From assembly GCF_029227915.1 (NCBI RefSeq), contig NC_079879.1, positions 29,642,501-29,706,500 of the forward strand: a DNA stretch of 64,000 bases. Reading direction: 5' to 3'. The position numbers and the translations under genes were made by a program. Positions 50,834 to 61,523 of this stretch are shown here, in pieces. Source of the DNA: Hydractinia symbiolongicarpus. Taxonomy: Eukaryota; Cnidaria; Hydrozoa; Anthoathecata; Hydractiniidae. How positions within the stretch are numbered: position 1 is the stretch's first letter; each line of letters opens with the position of its first letter. The notes beneath the pieces are model-generated. The model did not search any database, was not told the origin of the DNA, and worked only from the letters and a program-made list of their open reading frames with translations.

Positions 50834-51644
50834 ATCCCGGACTCGGCCCGTATAGTCAAGAGTATACAAAGAAAGTACCCAGGGAGTAAACTCATTTCCC
50901 GAACGATTTTTTAAATTATTTTTTCACCACTAAAACGCATGAGACTTGTAATTTTCAAAAATGTTTTTATTTTTGATGAGACGGTGAATAAAAGAAGTTT
51001 AATCGCCGGCAAACGAAATCCCGCCATTTCCCGTAAACCCCGGACTCGGCCCGTATAGTCAAAAGTATACAAAGAAAGTACCCAGGGAGTAAACTCATTT
51101 CCCGAACGATTTTTTATATTTTTTTTTTACCACTGAACGCATGAGACTTGTAGTTTTCAAAAATGTTTTCATATTTGATGGGACGCTGAATAAAAGAAGT
51201 TTAATCGCCGGCAAACGAAAATCCGCAATTTCCCGTAAATCCCGGACTCGGCCCGTATAGTCAAAAGTATACAAAGAAAGTACCCAGGGAGTAAACTCAT
51301 TTCACAAACGATTTTTTAATTTTTTTTTTCACCACTAAAACGCATGAGACTTGTAGTTTTCAAAAATGTTTTCATTTTTGATGAGACGCTTAATAAAAGA
51401 AGTTTAATCGCCGGCAAACGAAAACCTGCGATTTCCCGTAAATCCCGGACTCGGCCCGTATAGTCAAAAGTATACAAAGAAAGTACCCAGGGAGTAAACT
51501 CATTTCCCAAACGATTTTTTAAATTATTATTTCACTACTAAAGCCCATGAGACTTGTAGTTTTTAAAAATGTTTTCATTTTTGATGAGACGCTGAATAAA
51601 AGAAGTTTAATCACCGGCAAACGAAAACCCGCGATTTCCCGTAA
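50834..51644 (-). repeat. Inverted monomers leading to junction 2
   Basis: Four monomers. On the minus strand from the junction the order is ccggtgatt with atgggctttag, then ttattaagcg with an A-run tail, then attgcgg with cgtcccatcaaatatg, then ggggtttacgggaaatggcg. The same order is at forward 56,525-57,060 and 58,140-58,760. The block is cut at 51,644 within the gcgatttcccgtaa box. Confidence 0.83.
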
Positions 51645-51682
51645 TCGGGATTTACGGGAAATCGCGGGTTTTCGTTTGCCGG
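51614..51682. other. Orientation junction 2: fold-back palindrome
   Basis: The left arm 51,614-51,644 and the right arm 51,652-51,682 are perfect reverse complements over 31 bp, separated by the 7-nt spacer tcgggat. Similarity continues outward with scattered mismatches, first ccggtgatt (minus side) against ccggcgatt (plus side). Neither side shows the normal continuation gtaaatcccgg, so a base has been lost at the join. The right side has an uninterrupted relative at about 12,770 and the left (minus) side at forward 56,525. The junction could extrude as a hairpin. Confidence 0.93.
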
Positions 51683-52388
51683 CGATTAAACTTCTTTTAT
51701 TCAGCGCCTCATCAAAAATAAAAACATTTTTAAAAACTACAAGTCTTATGCGTTTTAGTGGTGAAAAAATAATTTAAAAAATCTTTCTGGAAATGAGTTT
51801 ACTCACAGGGTACTTTCTTTGTATACATTCGACTATACGGGCCAAGCCCGGGATTTACGGGGAATCGCGGGTTTTCGTTTGCCGGCGATTAAACCTCTTT
51901 CATTAAGCGTCTCATCAAAAATGAAAACATTTTTGAAAACTACAAGTCTCAAGCGTTTTAGTGGTGAAAAGATAACTTAAAAAATCGTTTTGGAAATGAG
52001 TTTACTCACAGGGTACTTTCTTTGTATACATTCGAAGATACGGGCCTAGCCCGGGATTTACGGGAAATCGCGGGTTTTCGTTCGCCGGCGATTAAACCAC
52101 TTTCATTAAGCGTCTCATCAAAAATGAAAACATTTCAAAAAACTACAAGTCTCATGCGTTTTAGTGGTGAAAAAATAATTTGAAAATTCGTTCGGAAAAT
52201 AAGTTTACTCACTGGGTACTTTCCATGTATACTTTTGACTATACGGGCCGAGTCCGGGATTTACGGGAAATCGCAGGTTTTCGTTTCCCGGCGATTAAAC
52301 TCCTTTTTTTAATCAGCGTCTCATCAAAAATGAAAACATTTTTGAAAACTACAAGTCTCATGCGTTTTAGTGGTGAAAAAATGATTTA
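51645..52388 (+). repeat. Forward module after junction 2
   Basis: About 3.6 monomers in the order atctttctgg, ggggaatcgcggg, tctcaagcg, gataactt, acatttcaaaaaac, aataatttgaaaattcg, and extra T at 52,302. They match 12,770-13,506 with an offset of 38,882 bp. Private changes include tcagcgcctc (51,701), cgaagatacgg and cgttcgccgg. Confidence 0.83.
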
Positions 52389-55300
52389 AAAAATCGTTCG
52401 GGAAATGAGTTTACACCCTGGGTACTTTCTTTGTATACTTTTGACTATACGGGCCGAGTCCAGGATTTAAGGGAAATCGCATGTTTTCGTTTGCCGGCGA
52501 TTAAACTTCTTTCATTCAGCGTGTCATCAAAAATGAAAACATTTTTGAAAACTACAAGTCTCATGCGTTTTAGTGGTGAAAAAATAATTTAAAAATTCGT
52601 TCGGGAAATGAGTTTACTCACTGGGTTCTTTCCTTGTATACTTTTGACTATACGGGCCGAGTCCGGGATTTACGGGAAATCGCGGGTTTTCGTTTGCCGG
52701 TGATTAAACTTCTTTTATTCAGCGTCTCATCAAAAATGAAAACATTTTTAAAAACTACAAGTCTCATGGGCATTAGTGGTGAAATAATAATTTAAAAAAT
52801 CGTTTGGGAAATGAGTTTACTCCCTGCGTACTTTCTTTGTATACTTTTGACTATACGGGCCGAGTCCAGGATTTAAGGGAAATCGCAGGTTTTCGTTTGC
52901 CGGCGATTAAACTTCTTTCATTCAGCGTGTCATCAAAAATGAAAACATTTTTGAAAATTACAAGTCTCATGCGTTTTAGTGGTGAAAAAATGATTTAAAA
53001 AATCGTTCGGGAAATGAGTTTACACCCTGGGTACTTTCTTTGTATACTTTTGACTATACGGGCCGAGTCCAGGATTTAAGGGAAATCGCAGGTTTTCGTT
53101 TGCCGGCGATTAAACTTCTTTCATTCAGCGTGTCATCAAAAATGAAAACATTTTTGAAAACTACAAGTCTCATGCGTTTTAGTGGTGAAAAAATAATTTA
53201 AAAATTCGTTCGGGAAATGAGTTTACTCACTGGGTTCTTTCCTTGTATACTTTTGACTATACGGGCCGAGTCCGGGATTTACGGGAAATCGCGGGTTTTC
53301 GTTTGCCGGTGATTAAACTTCTTTTATTCAGCGTCTCATCAAAAATGAAAACATTTTTAAAAACTACAAGTCTCATGGGCATTAGTGGTGAAATAATAAT
53401 TTAAAAAATCGTTTGGGAAATGAGTTTACTCCCTGCGTACTTTCTTTGTATACTTTTGACTATACGGGCCGAGTCCAGGATTTAAGGGAAATCGCAGGAT
53501 TTCTTTTGCCGGCGATTAAACTTCTTTCATTCAGCGTGTCATCAAAAATGAAAACATTTTTGAAAACTACAAGTCTCATGCGTTTTAGTGGTGAAAAAAT
53601 AATTTAAAAATTCGTTCGGGAAATGAGTTTACTCACTGGGTTCTTTCCTTGTATACTTTTGACTATACGGGCCGAGTCCGGGATTTACGGGAAATCGCGC
53701 GTTTTCGTTTGCCGGTGATTAAACTTCTTTTATTCAGCGTCTCATCAAAAATGAAAACATTTTTAAAAACTACAAGTCTCATGGGCTTTAGTGGTGAAAT
53801 AATAATTTAAAATATCGTTTGGGAAATGAGTTTACTCCCTGGGTACTTTCTTTGTATACTTTTGACTATACGGGCCGAGTCCGGGATTTACGGGAAATCG
53901 CAGGTTTTCGTTTGCCGGCGATTAAACTTCTTTCAATAGGCGTCTCATCAAAAATGAAAACATTTTTGAAAACTACAAGTCTCATGCGTTTTAGTGGTGA
54001 AAAAATAATTTAAAAATTCGTTCGGGAAATGAGTTTACTCACTGGGTTCTTTCCTTGTATACTTTTGACTATACGGGCCGAGTCCGGGATTTACGGGAAA
54101 TCGCGAGTTTTCGTTTGCCGGTGATTAAACTTCTTTTATTCAGCGTCTCATCAAAAATGAAAACATTTTTAAAAGCTACAAGTCTCATGGACTTTAGTGG
54201 TGAAATAATAATTTAAAAAATCGTTTGGGAAATGAGTTTACTCCCTGGGTACTTTTTTTGTATACTTTTGACTATACGGGCCGAGTCCAGGATTTAAGGG
54301 AAATCGCAGGTTTTCGTTTGCCGGCGATTAAACTTCTTTCATTCAGCGTGTCATCAAAAATGAAAACATTTTTGAAAACTACAAGTCTCATGCGTTTTAG
54401 TGGTGAAAAAATAATTTAAAAATTCGTTCGGGAAATGAGTTTACTCACTGGGTTCTTTCCTTGTATACTTTTGACTATACGGGCCGAGTCCGGGATTTAC
54501 GGGAAATCGCGGGTTTTCGTTTGCCGGTGATTAAACTTCTTTTATTCAGCGTCTCATCAAAAATGAAAACATTTTTAAAAACTACAAGTCTCATGGGCTT
54601 TAGTGGTGAAATAATAATTTAAAAAATCGTTTGGGAAATGAGTTTACTCCCTGGGTACTTTCTTTGTATACTTTTGACTATACGGGCCGAGTGCGGGATT
54701 TACGGGAAATCGCAGGTTTTCGTTTGCCGACGATTAAACTTCTTTCATTAAGCGTCTCATCAAAAATGAAAACATTTTTGAAAACTACAAGTCTCATGCG
54801 TTTTAGTGGTGAAAAAAAAATTTAAAAAATCGTTTGGGAAATGAGTTTACTCCCTGGGTACTTTCTTTGTATACTTTTGACTATACGGGCCGAGTCCGGG
54901 ATTTACGGGAAATTGCGGATTTTCGTTTGCCGGCGATTAAACTTCTTTTATTCAGCGTCCCATCAAATATGAAAACATTTTTGAAAACTACAAGTCTCAT
55001 GCGTTCAGTGGTAAAAAAATAATATAAAAAATCGTTCGGGAAATGAGTTTACTCCCTGGGTTCTTTCCTTGTATACTTTTGACTATACGGGCCGAGTCCG
55101 GGATTTACGGGAAATCGCGGGTTTTCGTTTGCCGGTGATTAAACTTCTTTTATTCAGCGTCTCATCAAAAATGAAAACATTTTTAAAAACTACAAGTCTC
55201 ATGGGCTTTAGTGGTGAAATAATAATTTAAAATATCGTTTGGGAAATGAGTTTACTCCCTGGGTACTTTCTTTGTATACTTTTGACTATACGGGCCGAGT

Positions 55301-55479
55301 CCGGGATTTACGGGAAATCGCAGGTTTTCGTTTGCCGGCGATTAGACTTCTTTCAATAGGCGTCTCATCAAAAATGAAAACATTTTTGAAAACTACAAGT
55401 CTCATGCGTTTTAGTGGTGAAAAAATAATTTAAAAATTCGTTCGGGAAATGAGTTTACTCACTGGGTTCTTTCCTTGTA
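52389..55479 (+). repeat. 2-mer HOR (406 bp), irregular
   Basis: The marker atggg(c/t) plus ttagtgg is at 52,766, 53,375, 53,781, 54,187, 54,593 and 55,201. Spacings are 609, 406, 406, 406 and 608 bp. The 406-bp steps are the dimer family of 13.5-16.9 kb, and the 609-bp steps are dimers with one extra monomer. A catgggcattag subtype is shared by 52,766 and 53,375, which suggests a local 609-bp duplication. Confidence 0.88.
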
Positions 55480-58400
55480 TACTTTTGACTATACGGGCCG
55501 AGTCCGGGATTTACGGGAAATCGCGAGTTTTCGTTTGCCGGTGATTAAACTTCTTTTATTCAGCGTCTCATCAAAAATGAAAACATTTTTAAAAACTACA
55601 AGTCTCATGGGCTTTAGTGGTGAAATAATAATTTAAAAAATCGTTTGGGAAATGAGTTTACTCCCTGGGTACTTTCTTTGTATACTTTTGACTATACGGG
55701 CCGAGTCCAGGATTTAAGGGAAATCGCAGGTTTTCGTTTGCCGGCGAATAAACTTCTTTCATTCAGCGTGTCATCAAAAATGAAAACATTTTTGAAAACT
55801 ACAAGTCTCATGCGTTTTAGTGGTGAAAAAATAATTTAAAAATTCGTTCGGGAAATGAGTTTACTCACTGGGTTCTCTCCTTGTATACTTTTGACTATAC
55901 GGGCCGAGTCCGGGATTTACGGGAAATCGCGGGTTTTCGTTTGCCGGTGATTAAACTTCTTTTATTCAGCGTCTCATCAAAAATGAAAACATTTTTAAAA
56001 ACTACAAGTCTCATGCGTTTTACTGGTGAAAAAAAAATTAAAAAATCGTTTGGGAAATGAGTTTACTCCCTGGGTACTTTCTTTGTATACTTTTGACTAT
56101 ACGGGCCGAGTCCGGGATTTACGGGAAATTGCGGATTTTCGTTTGCCGGCGATTAAACTTCTTTTATTCAGCGTCCCATCAAATATGAAAACATTTTTGA
56201 AAACTACAAGTCTCATGCGTTCAGTGGTAAAAAAATAATATAAAAAATCGTTCGGGAAATGAGTTTACTCCCTGGGTACTTTCTTTGTATACTTTTGACT
56301 ATACGGGCCGAGTCCGGGGTTTACGGGAAATGGCGGGATTTCGTTTGCCGGCGATTAAACTTCTTTTATTCAGCGTCTCATCAAAAATGAAAACATTTTT
56401 GAAAACTACAAGTCTCATGCGTTTTAGTCGTGAAAAAATAATTTAAAAATTCGTTCGGGAAATGAGTTTACTCACTGGGTTCTTTCCTTGTATACTTTTG
56501 ACTATACGGGCCGAGTCCGGGATTTACGGGAAATCGCGGGTTTTCGTTTGCCGGTGATTAAACTTCTTTTATTCAGCGTCTCATCAAAAATGAAAACATT
56601 TTTAAAAACTACAAGTCTCATGGGCTTTAGTGGTGAAATAATAATTTAAAAAATCGTTTGGGAAATGAGTTTACTCCCTGGGTACTTTCTTTGTATACTT
56701 TTGACTATACGGGCCGAGTCCGGGATTTACGGGAAATCGCAGGTTTTCGTTTGCCGGCGATTAAACTTCTTTCATTAAGCGTCTCATCAAAAATGAAAAC
56801 ATTTTTGAAAACTACAAGTCTCATGCGTTTTAGTGGTGAAAAAAAAAATTAAAAAATCGTTTGGGAAATGAGTTTACTCCCTGGGTACTTTCTTTGTATA
56901 CTTTTGACTATACGGGCCGAGTCCGGGATTTACGGGAAATTGCGGATTTTCGTTTGCCGGCGATTAAACTTCTTTTATTCAGCGTCCCATCAAATATGAA
57001 AACATTTTTGAAAACTACAAGTCTCATGCGTTCAGTGGTAAAAAAATAATATAAAAAATCGTTCGGGAAATGAGTTTACTCCCTGGGTACTTTCCTTGTA
57101 TACTTTTGACTATACGGGCCGAGTCCGGGATTTACGGGAAATCGCGAGTTTTCGTTTGCCGGTGATTAAACTTCTTTTATTCAGCGTCTCATCAAAAATG
57201 AAAACATTTTTAAAAACTACAAGTCTCATGGGCTTTAGTGGTGAAATAATAATTTAAAAAATCGTTTGGGAAATGAGTTTACTCCCTGGGTACTTTCTTT
57301 GTATACTTTTGACTATACGGGCCGAGTCCAGGATTTAAGGGAAATCGCAGGTTTTCGTTTGCCGGCGAATAAACTTCTTTCATTCAGCGTGTCATCAAAA
57401 ATGAAAACATTTTTGAAAACTACAAGTCTCATGCGTTTTAGTGGTGAAAAAATAATTTAAAAATTCGTTCGGGAAATGAGTTTACTCACTGGGTTCTCTC
57501 CTTGTATACTTTTGACTATACGGGCCGAGTCCGGGATTTACGGGAAATCGCGGGTTTTCGTTTGCCGGTGATTAAACTTCTTTTATTCAGCGTCTCATCA
57601 AAAATGAAAACATTTTTAAAAACTACAAGTCTCATGCGTTTTACTGGTGAAAAAAAAATTAAAAAATCGTTTGGGAAATGAGTTTACTCCCTGGGTACTT
57701 TCTTTGTATACTTTTGACTATACGGGCCGAGTCCGGGATTTACGGGAAATTGCGGATTTTCGTTTGCCGGCGATTAAACTTCTTTTATTCAGCGTCCCAT
57801 CAAATATGAAAACATTTTTGAAAACTACAAGTCTCATGCGTTCAGTGGTAAAAAAATAATATAAAAAATCGTTCGGGAAATGAGTTTACTCCCTGGGTAC
57901 TTTCTTTGTATACTTTTGACTATACGGGCCGAGTCCGGGGTTTACGGGAAATGGCGGGATTTCGTTTGCCGGCGATTAAACTTCTTTTATTCAGCGTCTC
58001 ATCAAAAATGAAAACATTTTTGAAAACTACAAGTCTCATGCGTTTTAGTCGTGAAAAAATAATTTAAAAATTCGTTCGGGAAATGAGTTTACTCACTGGG
58101 TTCTTTCCTTGTATACTTTTGACTATACGGGCCGAGTCCGGGATTTACGGGAAATCGCGGGTTTTCGTTTGCCGGTGATTAAACTTCTTTTATTCAGCGT
58201 CTCATCAAAAATGAAAACATTTTTAAAAACTACAAGTCTCATGGGCTTTAGTGGTGAAATAATAATTTAAAAAATCGTTTGGGAAATGAGTTTACTCCCT
58301 GGGTACTTTCTTTGTATACTTTTGACTATACGGGCCGAGTCCGGGATTTACGGGAAATCGCAGGTTTTCGTTTGCCGGCGATTAAACTTCTTTCATTAAG

Positions 58401-58721
58401 CGTCTCATCAAAAATGAAAACATTTTTGAAAACTACAAGTCTCATGCGTTTTAGTGGTGAAAAAAAAAATTAAAAAATCGTTTGGGAAATGAGTTTACTC
58501 CCTGGGTACTTTCTTTGTATACTTTTGACTATACGGGCCGAGTCCGGGATTTACGGGAAATTGCGGATTTTCGTTTGCCGGCGATTAAACTTCTTTTATT
58601 CAGCGTCCCATCAAATATGAAAACATTTTTGAAAACTACAAGTCTCATGCGTTCAGTGGTAAAAAAATAATATAAAAAATCGTTCGGGAAATGAGTTTAC
58701 TCCCTGGGTACTTTCTTTGTA
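55480..58721 (+). repeat. 8-mer HOR, two 1,621-bp copies
   Basis: Copies 55,480-57,100 and 57,101-58,721. Shared sites are gcgagttttcg, ggcgaataaac, ggttctctccttg, gttttactggtg, cgtcccatcaaatatg, gcgttcagtgg, ggggtttacgggaaatggcg and gttttagtcgtg. The copies look almost identical by eye, including rare variants such as ttctctcc and tagtcgtg. Confidence 0.92.
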
Positions 58722-60078
58722 TACTTTTGACTATACGGGCCGAGTCCGGGGTTTACGGGAAATGGCGGGATTTCGTTTGCCGGCGATTAAACTTCTTTTA
58801 TTCAGCGTCTCATCAAAAATGAAAACATTTTTGAAAATTACAAGTCTCATGCGTTTTAGTGGTGAAAAAATAATTTAAAAAATCGTTCGGGAAATGAGTT
58901 TACTCCCTGGGTACTTTCTTTGTATACTCTTGACTATACGGGCCGAGTCCGGGATTTACGGGAAATCGCAGGTTTTCGTTTGCCGGCGATTAAACTTCTT
59001 TTATTCAGCGTCTCATCAAAAATAAAAACATTTTTGAAAACTACAAGTCCATGCGTTTTAGTGGTGAAAAAATAATTTAAAAAATCGTTCGGGAAATGAG
59101 TTTACTCCCTGGGTACTTTCTTTGTGTACTTTTGACTATGCGGGCCAAGCCCGGGATTTACGGGAAATCGCGGGTTTTCGTTTGCCGGCGATTAAACTTC
59201 TTTTATTCAGCGTCTCATCAAAAATAAAAACATTTTTGAAAACTACAAGTCTCATGCGTTTTAGTGGTGAAAAAATAATTTAAAAAATCGTTCGGGAAAT
59301 GAGTTTACTCCCTGGGTACTTTCTTTGAATACTTTTGACTATACGGGCCGTGTCCGGGGTTTACGGGAAATGGTGGGATTTCGTTTGCCGGCGATTAAAC
59401 TTCTTTTATTCAGCGTCTCATCAAAAATGAAAACATTTTTGAAAACTACAAGTCTCATGCGTTTTAGTGGTGAAAAAATAATTTAAAAAATCGTTCGGGA
59501 AATGAGTTTACTCCCTGGGTACTTTCTTTGTATACTTTTGACTATACGGGCCGAGTCCGGGATTTACGGGAAATCGCAGGTTTTTGTTTGCCGGCGATTA
59601 AACTTCTTTTATTCAGCGTCTCATCAAAAATAAAAACATTTTTGAAAACTACAAGTCCATGCGTTTTAGTGGTGAAAAAATAATTTAAAAAATCGTTCGG
59701 GAAATGAGTTTACTCCCTGGGTACTTTCTTTGTATACTTTTGACTATGCGGGCCAAGCCCGGGATTTACGGGAAATCGCGGGTTTTCGTTTGCCGGCGAT
59801 TAAACTTCTTTTATTCAGCATCTCATCAAAAATGAAAAGATTTTTAAAAACTACAAGTCTTATGCGTTTTAGTGGTGAAAAAATAATTTAAAAAATCTTT
59901 CTGGAAATGAGTTTACTCACAGGGTACTTTCTTTGTATACATTCGACTATACGGGCCAAGCCCGGGATTTACGGGAAATCGCGGGTTTTCGTTTGCCGGC
60001 GATTAAACCTCTTTCATTAAGTGTCTCATCAAAAATGAAAACATTTTTGAAAACTACAAGTCTCATGCGTTTTAGTGG
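58722..60078 (+). repeat. Mixed forward monomers
   Basis: About 6.7 monomers in the order ggggtttacgggaaatggcg, gaaaattacaag, atactcttgac, ctttgtgtac, ccgtgtccgggg with ggtggg, gtccatgcg, tatgcgggccaag, atctttctgg. The first part follows 17,230-17,700, then the order jumps to the 19,650 type, so two earlier blocks are joined. It is satellite only. Confidence 0.78.
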
Positions 60079-60890
60079 TGAAAAAAAAATTTAAAAAATC
60101 GTTCGGGAAATGAGTTTACTCCCTGGGTACTTTCTTTGTATACATTCAACTATACGGGCCAAGCCCCGGATTTACGGGAAAACGCGGGATTTCGTTTGCC
60201 GGCGATTAAACCTCTTTCATTAAGCGTCTCATCAAAAATGGAAACATTTTTGAAAACTACAAGTCTCATGCGTTTTAGTGGTGAAAAAATAATTTAAAAA
60301 ATCGTTCGGGAAATGAGTTTACTCCCTGGGTACTTTCTTTGTATACTTTTGACTATACGGGCCGAGACCGGGATTTACGAGAAATCGCGGATTTTTGTTT
60401 GCCAGCGATTAAACTTCTTTTATTCAGCGTCTCATCAAAAATGAAAACATTTTTGAAAACTACAAGTCTCATGCGTTTTAGTGGTGAAAAAAAAATTTAA
60501 AAAATCGTTCGGGAAATGAGTTTACTCCCTGGGTACTTTCTTTGTATACATTCAACTATACGGGCCAAGCCCCGGATTTACGGGAAAACGCGGGATTTCG
60601 TTTGCCGGCGATTAAACCTCTTTCATTAAGCGTCTCATCAAAAATGGAAACATTTTTGAAAACTACAAGTCTCATGCGTTTTAGTGGTGAAAAAATAATT
60701 TAAAAAATCGTTCGGGAAATGAGTTTACTCCCTGGGTACTTTCTTTGTATACTTTTGACTATACGGGCCGAGACCGGGATTTACGAGAAATCACGGATTT
60801 TTGTTTGCCAGCGATTAAACTTCTTTTATTCAGCGTCTCATCAAAAATGAAAACATTTTTGAAAACTACAAGTCTCATGCGTTTTAGTGG
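60079..60890 (+). repeat. Two-copy 406-bp dimer duplication
   Basis: Copies 60,079-60,484 and 60,485-60,890. Both carry cattcaactatacgg (60,143 and 60,549), agccccggattt, gaaaacgcgggatttcg, atggaaacattt, gagaccggg, ttacgagaaatc and tttttgtttgccagcg. They look identical apart from single sites, such as aaatcgcgg against aaatcacgg. This dimer is not related in order to the 13.5 kb dimer. Confidence 0.92.
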
Positions 60891-61523
60891 TGAAAAGATA
60901 ATTTAAAAAATCGTTTTGGAAATGGGTTTACTCACAGGGTACTTTCTTTGTATACATTTGACTATGCTGGCCGAGTCCGGGGTTTACGGGAAATGGCGGG
61001 TTTTCGTTTGCCGGCGAATAAACTTCTTTTATTCAGCGTCTCATCAAAAATGAAGACATTTTTGAAAATTACAAGTCTCAAGGGTTTTAGTGGTGAAAAG
61101 ATAATTTAAAAAATCGTTTTGGAAATGAGTTTACTCACAGGGTACTTTCTTTGTATACATTCGACTATACGGGCCTAGCCCGGGATTTACGGGAAATCGC
61201 GGGTTTTCGTTTGCCGGCGATTAAACCACTTTCATTAAGCGTCTCATCAAAAATGAAAACATTTCTAAAAACTACAAGTCTCATGCGTTTTAGTGGTGAA
61301 AAAATAACTTAAAAATTCGTTCGGAAAATAAGTTTACTCACTGGGTACTTTCCATGTATACTTTTGACTATACGGGCCGAGTACGGGATTTACGGGAAAT
61401 CGCGGGTTTTCGTTTGCCGGCGATTAAACTTCTTTTATTCAGCGTCTCATCAAAAATGAAAACATTTTTAAAAACTACGAGTCTCATGGGCTTTAGTGGT
61501 GATATAATAATTTAAAAAATCGT
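60891..61523 (+). repeat. Uninterrupted relative of the junction 1 left flank
   Basis: The stretch 60,910-61,315 follows 25,430-25,835 site by site: cgttttggaaatggg, ggggtttacgggaaatggcg, ggcgaataaac, gataattt, accactttcatt, taacttaaaaa. At 61,316 it continues normally into ttcgttcggaaaataag, whereas at 25,836 the sequence turns into inverted satellite. It thus shows the pre-junction state of that flank. Confidence 0.85.

Larger units (their letters stand above)
25837..51644 (-). repeat. 203-bp satellite array, inverted block
   Basis: About 127 monomers of the same family in the opposite orientation. Every landmark appears as its reverse complement, for example atcgccggca, ctcatttccc and gagacgctgaat. 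The block is 25.8 kb and has a sharp orientation switch at each end. It carries the same diagnostic monomer types as the forward blocks. For example, the string of variants read on the minus strand from about 47,660 down to 46,850 matches forward 61,524-62,330. The inverted DNA therefore belongs to the same evolving array and is not a separate satellite. No unique sequence is present inside it. Confidence 0.97.

Noticed and set aside
25837-51644. Inverted block as a separate satellite family.
   Set aside because: Its monomers share the same type-defining variants as the forward blocks in the same order, so it is the same family inverted.
51614-51682. Rho-independent terminator at the junction 2 hairpin.
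   Set aside because: The hairpin arises from inversion of satellite, there is no gene upstream, and no T-run follows the stem.
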